DNA of 64,000 bases from an uncultured Clostridia bacterium (GCA_934757855.1 CAKVLR010000001.1:1-64000), one strand, 5' to 3'. Counted from the first letter of the stretch, positions 17,849 through 27,164 are shown. A program made the numbers and translations. Notes: generated by a model not told the origin, from the sequence alone.

Positions 17849-19168
17849 GTGAATATTTTAAATGGGAAAAAAGTCGCACTTGTTTCACTAGGTTGCGATA
17901 AAAATAGGGTAGATTCAGAGAGAATTTTATATCGTTTACAAGAAACAGGTTTGACTGTTACACCTAATGCAAGCGAAGCAAATATCATAATCATTAATAC
18001 TTGTGCTTTTATAGAGAGTGCAAGGGCTGAGAGCATACAAAATATACTCGAAATGGCAAATTTCAAGCAAACTGGTAAGTGTGAACTTTTGATAGTGGTA
18101 GGTTGTTTACCAGCAAAATTTTTGGCAGAAGTGAAAGAATCTTTGCCAGAAGTTGATGTGTTTTTGGGTGTAAATAGTGAAAATGATATCATAAAAGCGA
18201 CAAATGACTTTTATAATATTAAAGGTATGCAAGAATGTAAAAACTCGACTTGCCCTAGAATTTTGAGTACGCCAAAGCACTATGCTTACCTCAAAATTGC
18301 TGATGGTTGCAATAATAAATGCACATACTGCACAATCCCTAAGATTAGAGGGAAATATGTTTCTCGACCTTTTGAAACCTTGATTGATGAGGCAAAATCG
18401 CTTGTAAACGATGGTGTAAAAGAGTTGATTTTAGTTGCACAAGATGTGACGCGCTATGGCGAGGACTTGTACAAAAAGCATCGTTTGGTTGAGTTAATTC
18501 AAGAGTTATCAAAAATTGATGGTTTGCATTGGATTAGGTTGCATTATTGCTATCCAGAGTTTATTACCGATGAGTTGATTAATGAAATAGCGGGTAATGA
18601 AAAGGTATGCAAATATTTAGATATGCCTTTGCAACACATAAGCAACCCTATATTAAAGTCGATGATGCGCGCAAGTACAAAAGAGCATACTATTAGCGTT
18701 ATAGAAAAAATCAGGTCAAAATGCCCTGATATTGCATTGAGGACAAGTATAATTGTTGGTTTTCCAAATGAAACAAGACAAGATTTTAAAGAGTTAGAAG
18801 AATTTTTAATCAATACAAAATTTGCGCAAGTTGGATTTTTTGAATATTCGCGCGAGGCCGATACTGATGCGTTCAGTTTTAAGCACCAAAAGTCAAAATT
18901 TACCAAACGCAATAGGCTAAGGAAACTTGTATCTATTCAAGAAGATATAACTTTGCAAAACAATATATCGCAAATCGGCTCAATTTTTGATTGTGTTTGT
19001 GATAGCGAGGAAGAAAATTATTTTGTATTGCGTAATCAATACAATTCACCTGATGTGGATTCGGTCATATTTGTGCCAAAAAATCAAAAACTTAAAGTTG
19101 GCGAGTTTTATAAAGTGAAAATTGTTGACACAGAAAATATCTTAGACCTGAAAGGAGAAATAATATGA
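17849..19168 (+). CDS. rimO: Ribosomal protein S12 methylthiotransferase RimO
   Basis: RimO is a radical SAM methylthiotransferase that modifies the conserved Asp of ribosomal protein S12. The 439-residue product has the three N-terminal cluster Cys regions (SLGCDKNRVDSE, NTCAFIE, VGCLPAKF) and the radical SAM motif GCNNKCTYC near 153-161. The TRAM region is at the end (VKIVDTENILDLKG). CTIPKIRG and ARTS-like segments distinguish RimO from MiaB, which is encoded separately at 39657-40991. The start is GTG with AAAGG upstream, 13 nt after ftsK. It overlaps pgsA by 4 nt. Confidence 0.93.
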   Translation: MNILNGKKVALVSLGCDKNRVDSERILYRLQETGLTVTPNASEANIIIINTCAFIESARAESIQNILEMANFKQTGKCELLIVVGCLPAKFLAEVKESLPEVDVFLGVNSENDIIKATNDFYNIKGMQECKNSTCPRILSTPKHYAYLKIADGCNNKCTYCTIPKIRGKYVSRPFETLIDEAKSLVNDGVKELILVAQDVTRYGEDLYKKHRLVELIQELSKIDGLHWIRLHYCYPEFITDELINEIAGNEKVCKYLDMPLQHISNPILKSMMRASTKEHTISVIEKIRSKCPDIALRTSIIVGFPNETRQDFKELEEFLINTKFAQVGFFEYSREADTDAFSFKHQKSKFTKRNRLRKLVSIQEDITLQNNISQIGSIFDCVCDSEEENYFVLRNQYNSPDVDSVIFVPKNQKLKVGEFYKVKIVDTENILDLKGEII

Positions 19169-19980
19169 ATTTGCCAAATAAATTATCAATGATGCGCATA
19201 TGTTTAGTGCCATTAATTATGTTTTTTTACCTTGCGACTTTTATTCCTTATGGGAAATTTGTAGCGGTTGTTTTGTTTATTTGGGCTGCATTGACAGACC
19301 TTTACGATGGAAAAATTGCAAGGAGTAGGGGACTCGTGACTGACCTTGGTAAATTGCTTGACCCTATTGCTGATAAAATGTTGATTACTTGCAGTTTGTT
19401 TGTAATTGTTCTTGACGGCGCGATTGCGCACCCTTGGGGAATTATTGCACTTACTGTTATGTTTACGCGCGACACAATTATTAATGCGATTAGGCAAGTT
19501 GCTGCCACAAAAGGTGTTGTGGTTGCTGCCGTTTGGAGCGGTAAGATAAAGGCTATTTTGGCTTATACTTACATTCCTATGTTTATGTTTATCTCGCAAG
19601 GTGTGTTTGTAAATACTGGATATGCTGTTTGTGATGTAATCAATACTGTTTTAACTGTAATTGCTTATGTAGTTATGGGTGCTGGTACGCTTGTGACTGC
19701 TTGGTCTGCAATCGACTATTCATTGAAAAATAAATTTGTTTTTATGCCTCAAAAAGATGATGCCGATAAAACACAAGAAAACAATACAGATAAAACCGAA
19801 ATAAAAAGCGAGGTTGTAGAAACAACTGCCCAAAAACTTGATGATGACATAGAAAATGATATTGTTAGTGTTGATAATGAAACTAAAAACTCACTTAAAA
19901 CTGAGCAAAACGAAAGTAAAGACTTAGCACAAAACAATGATGAAACTACACAAGATAAAGAGGCTGAAACCTCAAAATAA
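19165..19980 (+). CDS. pgsA: CDP-diacylglycerol-glycerol-3-phosphate 3-phosphatidyltransferase PgsA
   Basis: PgsA makes phosphatidylglycerophosphate, the first committed step of phosphatidylglycerol synthesis, in the membrane. The 271-residue product has NLPNKLSMMRICLVPLI at the N-terminus. The CDP-alcohol phosphotransferase signature DxxDGxxAR...Gx3Dx3D appears as DLYDGKIARSRGLVTDLGKLLDPIADK near 46-72. Five to six membrane helices run to about 190. Residues about 195-271 form an acidic, Asp/Glu/Asn/Lys-rich soluble tail not typical of the enzyme (usual length about 180-200). Confidence 0.93.
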   Translation: MNLPNKLSMMRICLVPLIMFFYLATFIPYGKFVAVVLFIWAALTDLYDGKIARSRGLVTDLGKLLDPIADKMLITCSLFVIVLDGAIAHPWGIIALTVMFTRDTIINAIRQVAATKGVVVAAVWSGKIKAILAYTYIPMFMFISQGVFVNTGYAVCDVINTVLTVIAYVVMGAGTLVTAWSAIDYSLKNKFVFMPQKDDADKTQENNTDKTEIKSEVVETTAQKLDDDIENDIVSVDNETKNSLKTEQNESKDLAQNNDETTQDKEAETSK

Positions 19981-19990
19981 AGGTGAATAA

Positions 19991-20977
19991 ATGCAAGCAA
20001 ATTTGGTGCTTTTTTATGAAGAAAAAAATTATTTAGAAGTAGCAGAAATTGCTCGTGAGATAGCAAGAAAATTTAATTTCGCTTTATGTCAAATTGAGGG
20101 TTTTACTTTGCTATCAAACTACTGTTCTATGCAAGAAATTACTAAAAATTTGACCTCAAATACAATAATTTGTGTAGGCGCTTGCGAAAAAGAGTGCTTG
20201 CAAAATATTTATTCTGCTTTGCGAAATTTTTATGAAACAGAGCCAGCAAAAACCAATTATGGTCTTATTTGCTCCGCAAACAACAAGTTTTGTAGTGTTG
20301 TTGATTTGGTTGCGGGAATAAAAAATTTGGATAGAGAAAATTTATTACTCCTATACAATTTGGACAATTTGATTTATTTTAGCCTTTATGGAGTAGGGCA
20401 GTTTGAGTTGGTGGCTAGACTGAAAAATTTAGAAAATTTGCAAGATTTCGAGTACTCATATTATTTTGAATATAATATTTGTTATCTTACCTTTACTCCC
20501 AAAAATACAACTAACGATAGGGAAGTAGATGATTTTAAACGCAATTTCAATATTGAATTTAGCGATTGTATTTACTGTGATGAACCGCTATCACTTGAAG
20601 AATGTGTGGAAGATTTGATGCCTCTTAGGCGCGCAAAATTTGCTTTAATTGATGCAACTGAATTAAGTTTTCTCGACCAGTTTCAAGAAATGCAAAATCT
20701 ACAAAATTTTGTTCAATTCTTACCAAATGATGCTATATCTAGTATTGTCGATTTCGAGTCTGCTAAAAAGATTTTAGATGCGTTTCGCCTTGAATTTTTG
20801 GTGTTTGCAACTCAAATAGATAATAAAATTAGTGTGATGATTTGTGATAGTAATGATATTCATATTTTTGATTTTTCGCTCTCAAATAATGCAGAATATG
20901 ACAAAAAATGCTTAAAAAATCTAATTTTGCACAAAATTTTTGTAAAATTACGCAAAAACGCTTTGTTTTTTTCGTAA
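19991..20977 (+). CDS. Degenerate CinA-like protein
   Basis: The 328-residue protein lies between pgsA and recA, exactly where cinA sits in Bacillota, but strong CinA motifs are missing. Its second half can be aligned by eye with CinA: FNIEFSDCIYCDEPLSLEE resembles the FGDxIYGxDxxSLEE linker. RAKFALIDATELSF sits where LATAESCTGG, the nicotinamide-nucleotide amidase motif, should be. The last 90 residues follow the pattern of the CinA C-terminal domain. The amidase Ser and Gly-rich loop are gone, and the N-terminal molybdopterin-binding-type domain lacks its TGGLGPT loop. It is probably a diverged, catalytically dead CinA descendant. AAAGGTG precedes the ATG. Confidence 0.55.
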   Translation: MQANLVLFYEEKNYLEVAEIAREIARKFNFALCQIEGFTLLSNYCSMQEITKNLTSNTIICVGACEKECLQNIYSALRNFYETEPAKTNYGLICSANNKFCSVVDLVAGIKNLDRENLLLLYNLDNLIYFSLYGVGQFELVARLKNLENLQDFEYSYYFEYNICYLTFTPKNTTNDREVDDFKRNFNIEFSDCIYCDEPLSLEECVEDLMPLRRAKFALIDATELSFLDQFQEMQNLQNFVQFLPNDAISSIVDFESAKKILDAFRLEFLVFATQIDNKISVMICDSNDIHIFDFSLSNNAEYDKKCLKNLILHKIFVKLRKNALFFS

Positions 20978-20984
20978 AATAGTG

Positions 20985-21006
20985 TATAATATTAGAACAA
21001 ATGTTT
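20985..21006 (+). promoter_or_regulatory. recA -10 element and LexA (SOS) box
   Basis: TATAAT at 20985-20990 is followed at 20995 by GAACAAATGTTT. This fits the Bacillota LexA consensus GAAC-N4-GTTC with one mismatch and is identical to the site at the lexA promoter. Confidence 0.8.
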
Positions 21007-21022
21007 ATTGAGGAGCAAGAAA

Positions 21023-22051
21023 TTGAACGAGAAAGAAAAGAATTTGGAACAAGTAATTGCGCAAATTGAAAAGCAGTTTGGCAAGGGCGCCATTATGTGC
21101 TTAGGTGATAATGCAAGGCAAGTTGTAGATGTGATACCTACTGGGTGCTTGACTCTTGATTTGGCGTTGGGAATAGGCGGTATGCCACGCGGGCGTGTGA
21201 TTGAAATTTACGGTCCTGAGTCATCAGGTAAGACTACTGTTGCGCTCCATGTGGTGGCGGAGGCTCAAAAAATGGGGTGCACTGCTGCCTTTATAGATGC
21301 TGAACACGCTCTTGACCCTGTGTACGCTGGGAATTTAGGAGTGGATATAAATTCTCTTTATATTTCTCAACCTGACAATGGTGAGCAAGCGCTTGATATT
21401 ACGGAGAGTTTGGTGCGTAGTGGCAGTATTGATTTGATTATTATCGACTCTGTGGCTGCGCTTACGCCAAAGGCTGAACTTGATGGCGAAATGGGTGATG
21501 CGCATGTGGGGCTTTTGGCGCGTTTGATGAGTCAAGCGATGCGAAAACTTACGGCTTATATCAATAAATCCAATGTGTGTGTAATTTTTATCAACCAGTT
21601 GCGCGAGAAAGTGGGGGTTATGTTTGGTAACCCTGAAACGACCACTGGTGGGAAGGCGTTGAAGTTTTATTCTAGTATTAGACTTGATGTGCGTAAGGCT
21701 GATGCAATCAAAGATGGTACAGAAATTATTGGTAACCGTACGAGAGTGAAAGTGGTAAAAAATAAACTTGCTCCGCCTTTTAAAACTTGTGAATTTGATA
21801 TAATTTACGGTAAAGGTATTTCGCAAGTTGGTTGTATTTTAGATTTGGCTATTGACTATGACATTATTCAAAAGAGTGGTAGTTGGTTTGCGTACAATGG
21901 CGAAAAAATAGGTCAAGGTAAAGAAAATGTTAAGCAATATTTGTTGGAACACCCTGATGTTAAAGAGCAAATCGAAGATGAAATAAAAGATGCACTTGCT
22001 CCTAAAATAAACACTGCTGACATAGAAATCGAAGAAACAAATATTGAATAA
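21023..22051 (+). CDS. recA: Recombinase RecA
   Basis: RecA forms filaments on single-stranded DNA, drives strand exchange and triggers LexA self-cleavage. The 342-residue product is canonical: GPESSGKTT is Walker A near 65-73, LIIIDSVAAL is Walker B near 140, followed by loop L1 and L2 motifs (MSQAMRKL, GVMFGNPETTTGG). FINQLREKVG lies near 191. The C-terminus is acidic, as usual. I chose the TTG at 21023 because GAGGAG lies seven nt upstream; the TTG at 21008 overlaps that site. A LexA box lies just upstream, so it is SOS-induced. Confidence 0.97.
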   Translation: MNEKEKNLEQVIAQIEKQFGKGAIMCLGDNARQVVDVIPTGCLTLDLALGIGGMPRGRVIEIYGPESSGKTTVALHVVAEAQKMGCTAAFIDAEHALDPVYAGNLGVDINSLYISQPDNGEQALDITESLVRSGSIDLIIIDSVAALTPKAELDGEMGDAHVGLLARLMSQAMRKLTAYINKSNVCVIFINQLREKVGVMFGNPETTTGGKALKFYSSIRLDVRKADAIKDGTEIIGNRTRVKVVKNKLAPPFKTCEFDIIYGKGISQVGCILDLAIDYDIIQKSGSWFAYNGEKIGQGKENVKQYLLEHPDVKEQIEDEIKDALAPKINTADIEIEETNIE

Positions 22052-22058
22052 ATATATT

Positions 22059-22091
22059 ATGCATTAAGTTTTGTGCTTGATGCATTTTTTG
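22059..22091 (+). terminator. Terminator after recA
   Basis: The hairpin ATGCATTAAG / CTTGATGCAT is followed by TTTTTTG. About 160 bp of AT-rich spacer precede rny. Confidence 0.8.
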
Positions 22092-22146
22092 TTTAAATAA
22101 AATTTGAAATGTAAATACTATTTTTGTCATTTGTTCTAAAAATAAC

Positions 22147-22175
22147 TTGACTTTTGCCAAAAATTAGAATAAAAT
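22147..22175 (+). promoter_or_regulatory. Promoter of rny
   Basis: TTGACT, 17 bp, TAAAAT. A leader of about 70 nt follows. Confidence 0.75.
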
Positions 22176-22252
22176 TATTTATATAAAATTTATGATTTTA
22201 TATTCATCTACAAAGTAGATTTAAAATAAATTAAAAGAGAGGAAATAAACCA

Positions 22253-23851
22253 ATGCTAAACCATTTAGTTGGTATGCTTGGTTTTCAAATGAGTACCGCA
22301 CTGTTGATTGTTACGATACTGGGCTGTGTAGCAGTTGGCGCGGTAGTCGGAATTTTTGTATTTAGAGCAATAGTTAAAAAGAAAATAAACAATGCAAAAA
22401 ATTCTGCTTCTAGCATTATTGATGATGCTCATTTAGAAGCCAAGACTATCTTAAAAGAGGCTCGTTTGTCTGCTCAAGAAGAATCATTAAAGATTAAAAC
22501 TGATACAGAAAACGAACTCAAAGAACGCAGAGTTGAGATTGAAAAACTAAACAACAGATTTTTGCAACGCGAGGAGTTTATTAACAATCGCGAGCAAAGT
22601 TTAGACAAGAAAAATGAAGCGTTAGACAATTTTAAGGAAAAATTAGAAAATCAAGAAAAGAAACTTGCTATCGAGCAAGAAAATTTACAAAAGAAAAATG
22701 CTGAAATTTTGTTGGAATTGCAAAAAGTTGCTAGTCTTACAAAAGAGGAAGCAAAAGAAAAATTAATTGCGCAAATTACAGATGAAGCAAAACACGAGGC
22801 TGTCATTAAATTGCGCGAAATCGAGCAAGAAACAAAGGATAATGCGCACAAATTAGCAACTGAAATCATATCTAATGCTATACAGAAATATTCGGCTGAT
22901 TTGACAAGCGAATCGACTGTAACGACTGTGCCATTGCCAAATGATGATATGAAAGGGCGACTTATCGGTAGAGAAGGGCGCAATATCAAGGCTCTTGAAA
23001 TGGCAACTGGTATTGATTTGATTATTGATGATACACCTGAGGCGATTGTTTTGTCTGGTTTTGACCCTATCCGTAGGGAAATTGCACGAATTGCTATCAC
23101 AAAATTAATCCAAGATGGGCGTATTCACCCTGCAAGAATTGAGGAAACGGTGGCAAAGACACGCCGTGATATTGAACACGAAATCAAAGAGGCGGGCGAG
23201 TCTGCTGTGCTTGAAACTGGCGTAATCGGTTTGCACCCTGAACTTGTCAAGACTTTGGGTAGATTGAAGTACCGCACAAGTTATGGACAAAATGTACTCA
23301 AACACTCTATTGAAGTGTCATTTATCGCAGGTATGCTCGCTAGTGAGTTGGGGTGCGATGAAATGGTCGCAAAACGAGGCGGGTTGTTACACGACATAGG
23401 AAAGGCTGTTGACCACGAAGTGGAGGGTACGCATGTAACTATCGGTACACAACTTGCGCGCAAGTACAAAGAAAATGACAAAGTTGTTAATTGTATCGAG
23501 GCGCACCACGGCGATGTAGAGTTTACTTGCGTTGAGGCGGTCTTGGTGCAAGCGGCAGATACAATTTCGAGTGCTAGACCAGGTGCAAGGCGTGAATCTA
23601 TTGAAAACTATGTAAAGCGCTTGGAAAAACTCGAACAAATTGCTTCTTCATTTAACGGTGTGGAAAAAGCGTTTGCTATTCAGGCTGGTAGAGAAATTCG
23701 TATCATCGTACGCCCAGAGGCTGTTTCTGATGATGAGTCATTGATTTTGGCAAAAGATATTGCCAAAAAGATTGAAAGTGAAATGGAATATCCAGGGCAA
23801 ATCAAGGTTAATGTCATTCGCGAATTGCGTTCTGTAGAATACGCCAAATAG
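22253..23851 (+). CDS. rny: Ribonuclease Y
   Basis: RNase Y is the membrane-anchored endoribonuclease that starts mRNA decay in many Bacillota. The 532-residue product has an N-terminal membrane helix (about 15-40) and a long coiled coil (about 45-210). The KH domain contains GRLIGREGRNIKALE near 238, and the HD phosphohydrolase domain contains GLLHDIGKAVDHE near 380, with the His-Asp pair. The C-terminal VKVNVIREL-type ending is conserved. AGAGG lies about 9 nt before the ATG. It follows recA as in Bacillus (recA-ymdA). Confidence 0.96.
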   Translation: MLNHLVGMLGFQMSTALLIVTILGCVAVGAVVGIFVFRAIVKKKINNAKNSASSIIDDAHLEAKTILKEARLSAQEESLKIKTDTENELKERRVEIEKLNNRFLQREEFINNREQSLDKKNEALDNFKEKLENQEKKLAIEQENLQKKNAEILLELQKVASLTKEEAKEKLIAQITDEAKHEAVIKLREIEQETKDNAHKLATEIISNAIQKYSADLTSESTVTTVPLPNDDMKGRLIGREGRNIKALEMATGIDLIIDDTPEAIVLSGFDPIRREIARIAITKLIQDGRIHPARIEETVAKTRRDIEHEIKEAGESAVLETGVIGLHPELVKTLGRLKYRTSYGQNVLKHSIEVSFIAGMLASELGCDEMVAKRGGLLHDIGKAVDHEVEGTHVTIGTQLARKYKENDKVVNCIEAHHGDVEFTCVEAVLVQAADTISSARPGARRESIENYVKRLEKLEQIASSFNGVEKAFAIQAGREIRIIVRPEAVSDDESLILAKDIAKKIESEMEYPGQIKVNVIRELRSVEYAK

Positions 23852-23860
23852 GAGTTTTTG

Positions 23861-24700
23861 ATGCAAATTTGTGATGCTCATAATGATTTATTGATGAACT
23901 TACACTCAAAAGCAGAAATACAAAGTTATTTAACAAAATTTTGCAATAATAATAAGGTCGTAAAAATATTTACGGCCTATTATGTTAGCCAAAATCAAGA
24001 AAAATGCTGGACTGTTGGCGAAATATTAAATGATATGCATAAGAAATTTTGTTTGATTGAAGATATGCCTCAATGTGTTCCAACAATGGAAAATATAGGG
24101 TTTGTAGATAATTTTTGCACGCTCGAACAGGTGATAAAATTGAAACCTTTTTGCGTGTCGTTGACTTGGAATTTTGATAATAAAATAGCAGGCGGTGCTT
24201 TTGGGCAAAATGGTATTAGTGAGTTTGGTAGGGAAGTTATCAATATTTTAGAAGGAAATAAAATTTTAATTGATACTGCGCACTTGAATAAAAAATCTTT
24301 TATGGAGTTTGCCGATTTAACAAAATATCCAATTCTTTGTACGCATACAAGCAGTAAAGAGGTTTACAATATTCCTAGGGCGATTGATAGTGAGCAAATG
24401 AAAATCATAATGCAAAGCAATGGCTTGGTTGGGTTATGTTTGTACTCGACTTTATTAAGTGATAGGCGTACTACAAATAAAGATATCTTAAAACATATTA
24501 ATTCGTTTTTGGAAAATCTAGATTTAAAAAATATCGGTCTAGGTACTGATTTTAATGCAACTGGCGAATGTAACCCCGTTGGTTATGATATTGACTATAA
24601 TGGTGTACCTCATCTGTTGGAAATGGTAAAAAAGCGATATGGTACGAAATTTTGTAGAATGTTTGCGGGCGAAAATTTACAGCGTATGCTTTGTATTTAA
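23861..24700 (+). CDS. Membrane dipeptidase-like (M19) hydrolase
   Basis: M19 enzymes are zinc dipeptidases of the amidohydrolase superfamily. The 279-residue product shows DAHNDLL at 5-11 (first metal pair), SLTWN near 100, ILIDTAHLN near 137, a CTHTSS His near 160 and GLGTDFNA near 226. It is shorter than typical M19 proteins (300-400 residues), and the Glu bridging the metals is not obvious by eye, so activity is uncertain. The ATG at 23861 has TAGGAG six nt upstream. It follows rny by 9 nt and is probably co-transcribed. Confidence 0.8.
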   Translation: MQICDAHNDLLMNLHSKAEIQSYLTKFCNNNKVVKIFTAYYVSQNQEKCWTVGEILNDMHKKFCLIEDMPQCVPTMENIGFVDNFCTLEQVIKLKPFCVSLTWNFDNKIAGGAFGQNGISEFGREVINILEGNKILIDTAHLNKKSFMEFADLTKYPILCTHTSSKEVYNIPRAIDSEQMKIIMQSNGLVGLCLYSTLLSDRRTTNKDILKHINSFLENLDLKNIGLGTDFNATGECNPVGYDIDYNGVPHLLEMVKKRYGTKFCRMFAGENLQRMLCI

Positions 24701-24733
24701 TCAAATTTTGATAGGTTAAATGTGTAAAAATGG

Positions 24734-24762
24734 TTGACAAAAAGTCATAAATTTAGTAGAAT
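24734..24762 (+). promoter_or_regulatory. Promoter of tRNA-Trp
   Basis: TTGACA, 17 bp, TAGAAT, ending 14 nt before the mature tRNA 5' end. Confidence 0.8.
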
Positions 24763-24776
24763 TAACTTATCAATGT

Positions 24777-24850
24777 AGGGGAGTGGCTTAACGGTAGAGT
24801 AGTGGTCTCCAAAACCATCGGTCAGAGTTCGATTCTCTGCTCCCCTGCCA
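24777..24850 (+). tRNA. tRNA-Trp (anticodon CCA)
   Basis: A 74-nt cloverleaf has acceptor stem AGGGGAG/CTCCCCT and anticodon stem TGGT/ACCA around loop CTCCAAA, giving anticodon CCA. The T arm is CAGAG-TTCGATT-CTCTG, the discriminator base is G, and an encoded CCA closes the 3' end. Confidence 0.96.
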
Positions 24851-24868
24851 TTTTACTAGAAATGTAAG

Positions 24869-24890
24869 GAACGGTTATTTGCCGTTTTTT
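24869..24890 (+). terminator. Terminator after tRNA-Trp
   Basis: The short hairpin AACGG / CCGTT is followed by T residues. It is small but well placed, 19 nt after the tRNA. Confidence 0.55.
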
Positions 24891-24910
24891 CTATAAATAG
24901 AGAGGTAAGT

Positions 24911-25363
24911 ATGAAAAGAGTCACAATTTACACTGATGGTGCGTGTAGCGTCAATCCAGGCCCTGGGGGTTGGGGGTGCGTATTAATTTTTAATGGTGTG
25001 GAAAAAGAATTTAGTGGCTTTGAAAACGATACAACAAACAATCGTATGGAAATGCTTGCGGTAATTCAAGCGTTATCAAAACTCAAAGAACCTTGTGAGA
25101 TTGATTTGTATAGTGACTCCGCTTATGTGGTAAATGCTTTTATCAAAGATTGGATTACTAGTTGGCAACAAAAAGATTGGAAAAATGCTGAAAAAAAGCC
25201 AGTCAAAAATGTTGACCTTTGGAAGCAAATGCTTGGACTTGTCAATACCCACAAAGTAACTTGGCACAAAGTGAAGGGACATTCAAATGTTGAGTACAAC
25301 AATAGATGTGATGCTTTGGCACGAGGAGAAGTGGATAGGTATCTTGATAGTATTAAAAAATAA
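24911..25363 (+). CDS. rnhA: Ribonuclease HI
   Basis: RNase HI cleaves the RNA strand of RNA-DNA hybrids. The 150-residue product has the four catalytic acidic residues in their family contexts: YTDGACSVNPGPGGWG (Asp near 9), NNRMEM (Glu near 46), SDSAYVVNA (Asp near 68) and RCDALAR (Asp near 132). It also contains the basic-protrusion region WQQKDWKNAEKKPVKN typical of bacterial RNase HI. GAGAGG lies about 6 nt upstream of the ATG. A terminator follows immediately. Confidence 0.96.
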   Translation: MKRVTIYTDGACSVNPGPGGWGCVLIFNGVEKEFSGFENDTTNNRMEMLAVIQALSKLKEPCEIDLYSDSAYVVNAFIKDWITSWQQKDWKNAEKKPVKNVDLWKQMLGLVNTHKVTWHKVKGHSNVEYNNRCDALARGEVDRYLDSIKK

Positions 25364-25387
25364 AGAACTACTGTTTGTAGTTCTTTT
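25362..25387. terminator. Bidirectional terminator between rnhA and the ABC permease gene
   Basis: The hairpin AAAGAACTAC / GTAGTTCTTTT lies between converging genes. Confidence 0.82.
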
Positions 25388-25391
25388 ACTT

Positions 25392-27164
25392 TTATTTAAT
25401 TTCACGCTTTTTAAATACTGTGTAACTTAAAATAAGCATAATTATTGTAGTTGCAAGCACCATTACACCGCTGATAATGAGGTTGGAGTTGAAGAACATT
25501 GGGCTAGAAAGAGCAATACTTAGTGGGCTAGTTGTAGTACTTGCAAACGCACCACCAAAGAATTTGAAGAAGTCAATTCCAGCAAATGGCATAAATGCGT
25601 ACCAACCTGAATTTACAAACAATACAGCAAATAACGCAGTCAAGAAGTAAATAAAGATTGAGATTGCGACAGCACCAACATTGCTCCTAAATACGGTAGA
25701 AATCATTGTTGCGAGCAATACATAGAATAAAATTTTGACAATCAAGAGTCCTAAATAAATCAAAATCATTAAGAATGGTGAAATTGTAAATACATTTGTT
25801 GCATTGAACACTGCGAGCATAGGAGTGGTATCGAGTCCGTACATTGCGTAACCTATAATAAATAGCACAAGCGCACTAAATACCATAAATATTGTACCAA
25901 AAATCAAGGTTGCTAAAATTTTGGAGGTCAAAATCTTACTGCGCGAGAATGGGCGAGTTGCCAAAACTTTTAGAGTGCCGTTGCTTTGTTCACCAGCAAT
26001 CATACCACCAGCAAGCACAACACAAAAAATCAAGATAATGAAACTGCAAATTTCTAGTCCAAAATATACAAGGTCGAGTGCAGATACATTATCGCCAGAG
26101 GACATCGTAGGGCTGAACACGCTAGAAAATTGATTTGAAGTTAAGTTATTTGTAATTAAATAGTTATTTTTTGCAATTCTTTCATTTATTTCATAAATAT
26201 GTACTTTTTCATAACTCATAAAGGTATGCGCTTTTGAGTCGTTAAAATTTCTTACAGGTTCTAAATAAATGCTATCAATTACTAATTGATTAAACTGTTC
26301 AGCATAGTAAAAATATTTCACCATTTCAGTTCGTAATTGCTCAATAGTAGCGTTTGCATCATTATATAGAGTATTTATTTGGTTGTAACAACTTTGCATA
26401 TAAGTAGTAGTTTTTGTATGTTGTGTTGTTAAATTTTCAATCAATTCTTTTGATAAAACAATGTTTGTTATATCGTTATTAACTACACTTAAAATTTTAT
26501 CAAAGTAATTAGGTCCAGTAATATCAGCATAACCAACGGCTTTGTCGATTTTTTGCTTGATAATGAGATGAGTTTCGAGCAAATTTAAGTCAGTGCCTTC
26601 GGCATTCAAGATAAATAATGCATCACTGATGAGATTTAAGCAATTATCATAACTTGTTTGAGATAAAAGTATGGCAGGCGTTGCTGATTTTCCAGAATTA
26701 ACAATCATATCGTTCAAATCGTTTAGATAATTGATGAGAGTTTTTCGGTTGTTAAGTAGGGAAGCGTTAGCGCGAGTTTCTTCCAATCTTTGCAATTCTT
26801 GAACATTCATACCATATGTATTTAGAGCGTTTTGACAATCAGAAATTTTATTTTTAAGTTGTGCAGTAATTGTGCTTTCTGGGGAAGCGTTTAATTCGCT
26901 GTAATATGACAATTTATCAAAAGCATCAGTTACTTTTTTGTCTGAAATATTTTTATTAATTGTATCATTACTATTGAAGTTTGCCATTAATTGTGTTTTG
27001 CTTGTGCCATCGACAGTGTATTCTTTGGTACTTCTATTTTCCATATTTAATAGAGTAACTGAGAAAAACAATGCCAGTACAATGACCCCTGTAATTACAT
27101 ATAGAATAGGGCGCATCAAAATTTTATTTAATTCGCCACGAAGTAATCTACTCATTTTTGACAT
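25392..27164 (-). CDS. ABC-2 type transporter permease with large extracytoplasmic domain
   Basis: The 590-residue product starts with a cytoplasmic MSKMSRLLRGELNKILMRP and a first membrane helix (about 20-40). A soluble, Asn/Leu-rich helical domain of about 330 residues follows (about 41-370), then five further helices. MIAGEQSNGTLKVLATRPFSRSKILTSK near 400-425 is the typical ABC-2 permease coupling region. It forms a two-gene unit with the ATPase upstream (10 nt gap), so the pair is an exporter or a drug/peptide-resistance type transporter; the substrate is unknown. AGGAGG precedes the ATG. Confidence 0.85.
   Translation of the reverse strand: MSKMSRLLRGELNKILMRPILYVITGVIVLALFFSVTLLNMENRSTKEYTVDGTSKTQLMANFNSNDTINKNISDKKVTDAFDKLSYYSELNASPESTITAQLKNKISDCQNALNTYGMNVQELQRLEETRANASLLNNRKTLINYLNDLNDMIVNSGKSATPAILLSQTSYDNCLNLISDALFILNAEGTDLNLLETHLIIKQKIDKAVGYADITGPNYFDKILSVVNNDITNIVLSKELIENLTTQHTKTTTYMQSCYNQINTLYNDANATIEQLRTEMVKYFYYAEQFNQLVIDSIYLEPVRNFNDSKAHTFMSYEKVHIYEINERIAKNNYLITNNLTSNQFSSVFSPTMSSGDNVSALDLVYFGLEICSFIILIFCVVLAGGMIAGEQSNGTLKVLATRPFSRSKILTSKILATLIFGTIFMVFSALVLFIIGYAMYGLDTTPMLAVFNATNVFTISPFLMILIYLGLLIVKILFYVLLATMISTVFRSNVGAVAISIFIYFLTALFAVLFVNSGWYAFMPFAGIDFFKFFGGAFASTTTSPLSIALSSPMFFNSNLIISGVMVLATTIIMLILSYTVFKKREIK

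Noticed and set aside
21335..21826. 163-residue open frame antisense to recA
   Set aside because: It lies wholly opposite recA, has no ribosome site or recognisable domain, and looks like a codon-bias shadow.
22651..23100. 149-residue open frame antisense to rny
   Set aside because: It mirrors the rny coding frame and has no independent promoter, ribosome site or homology.
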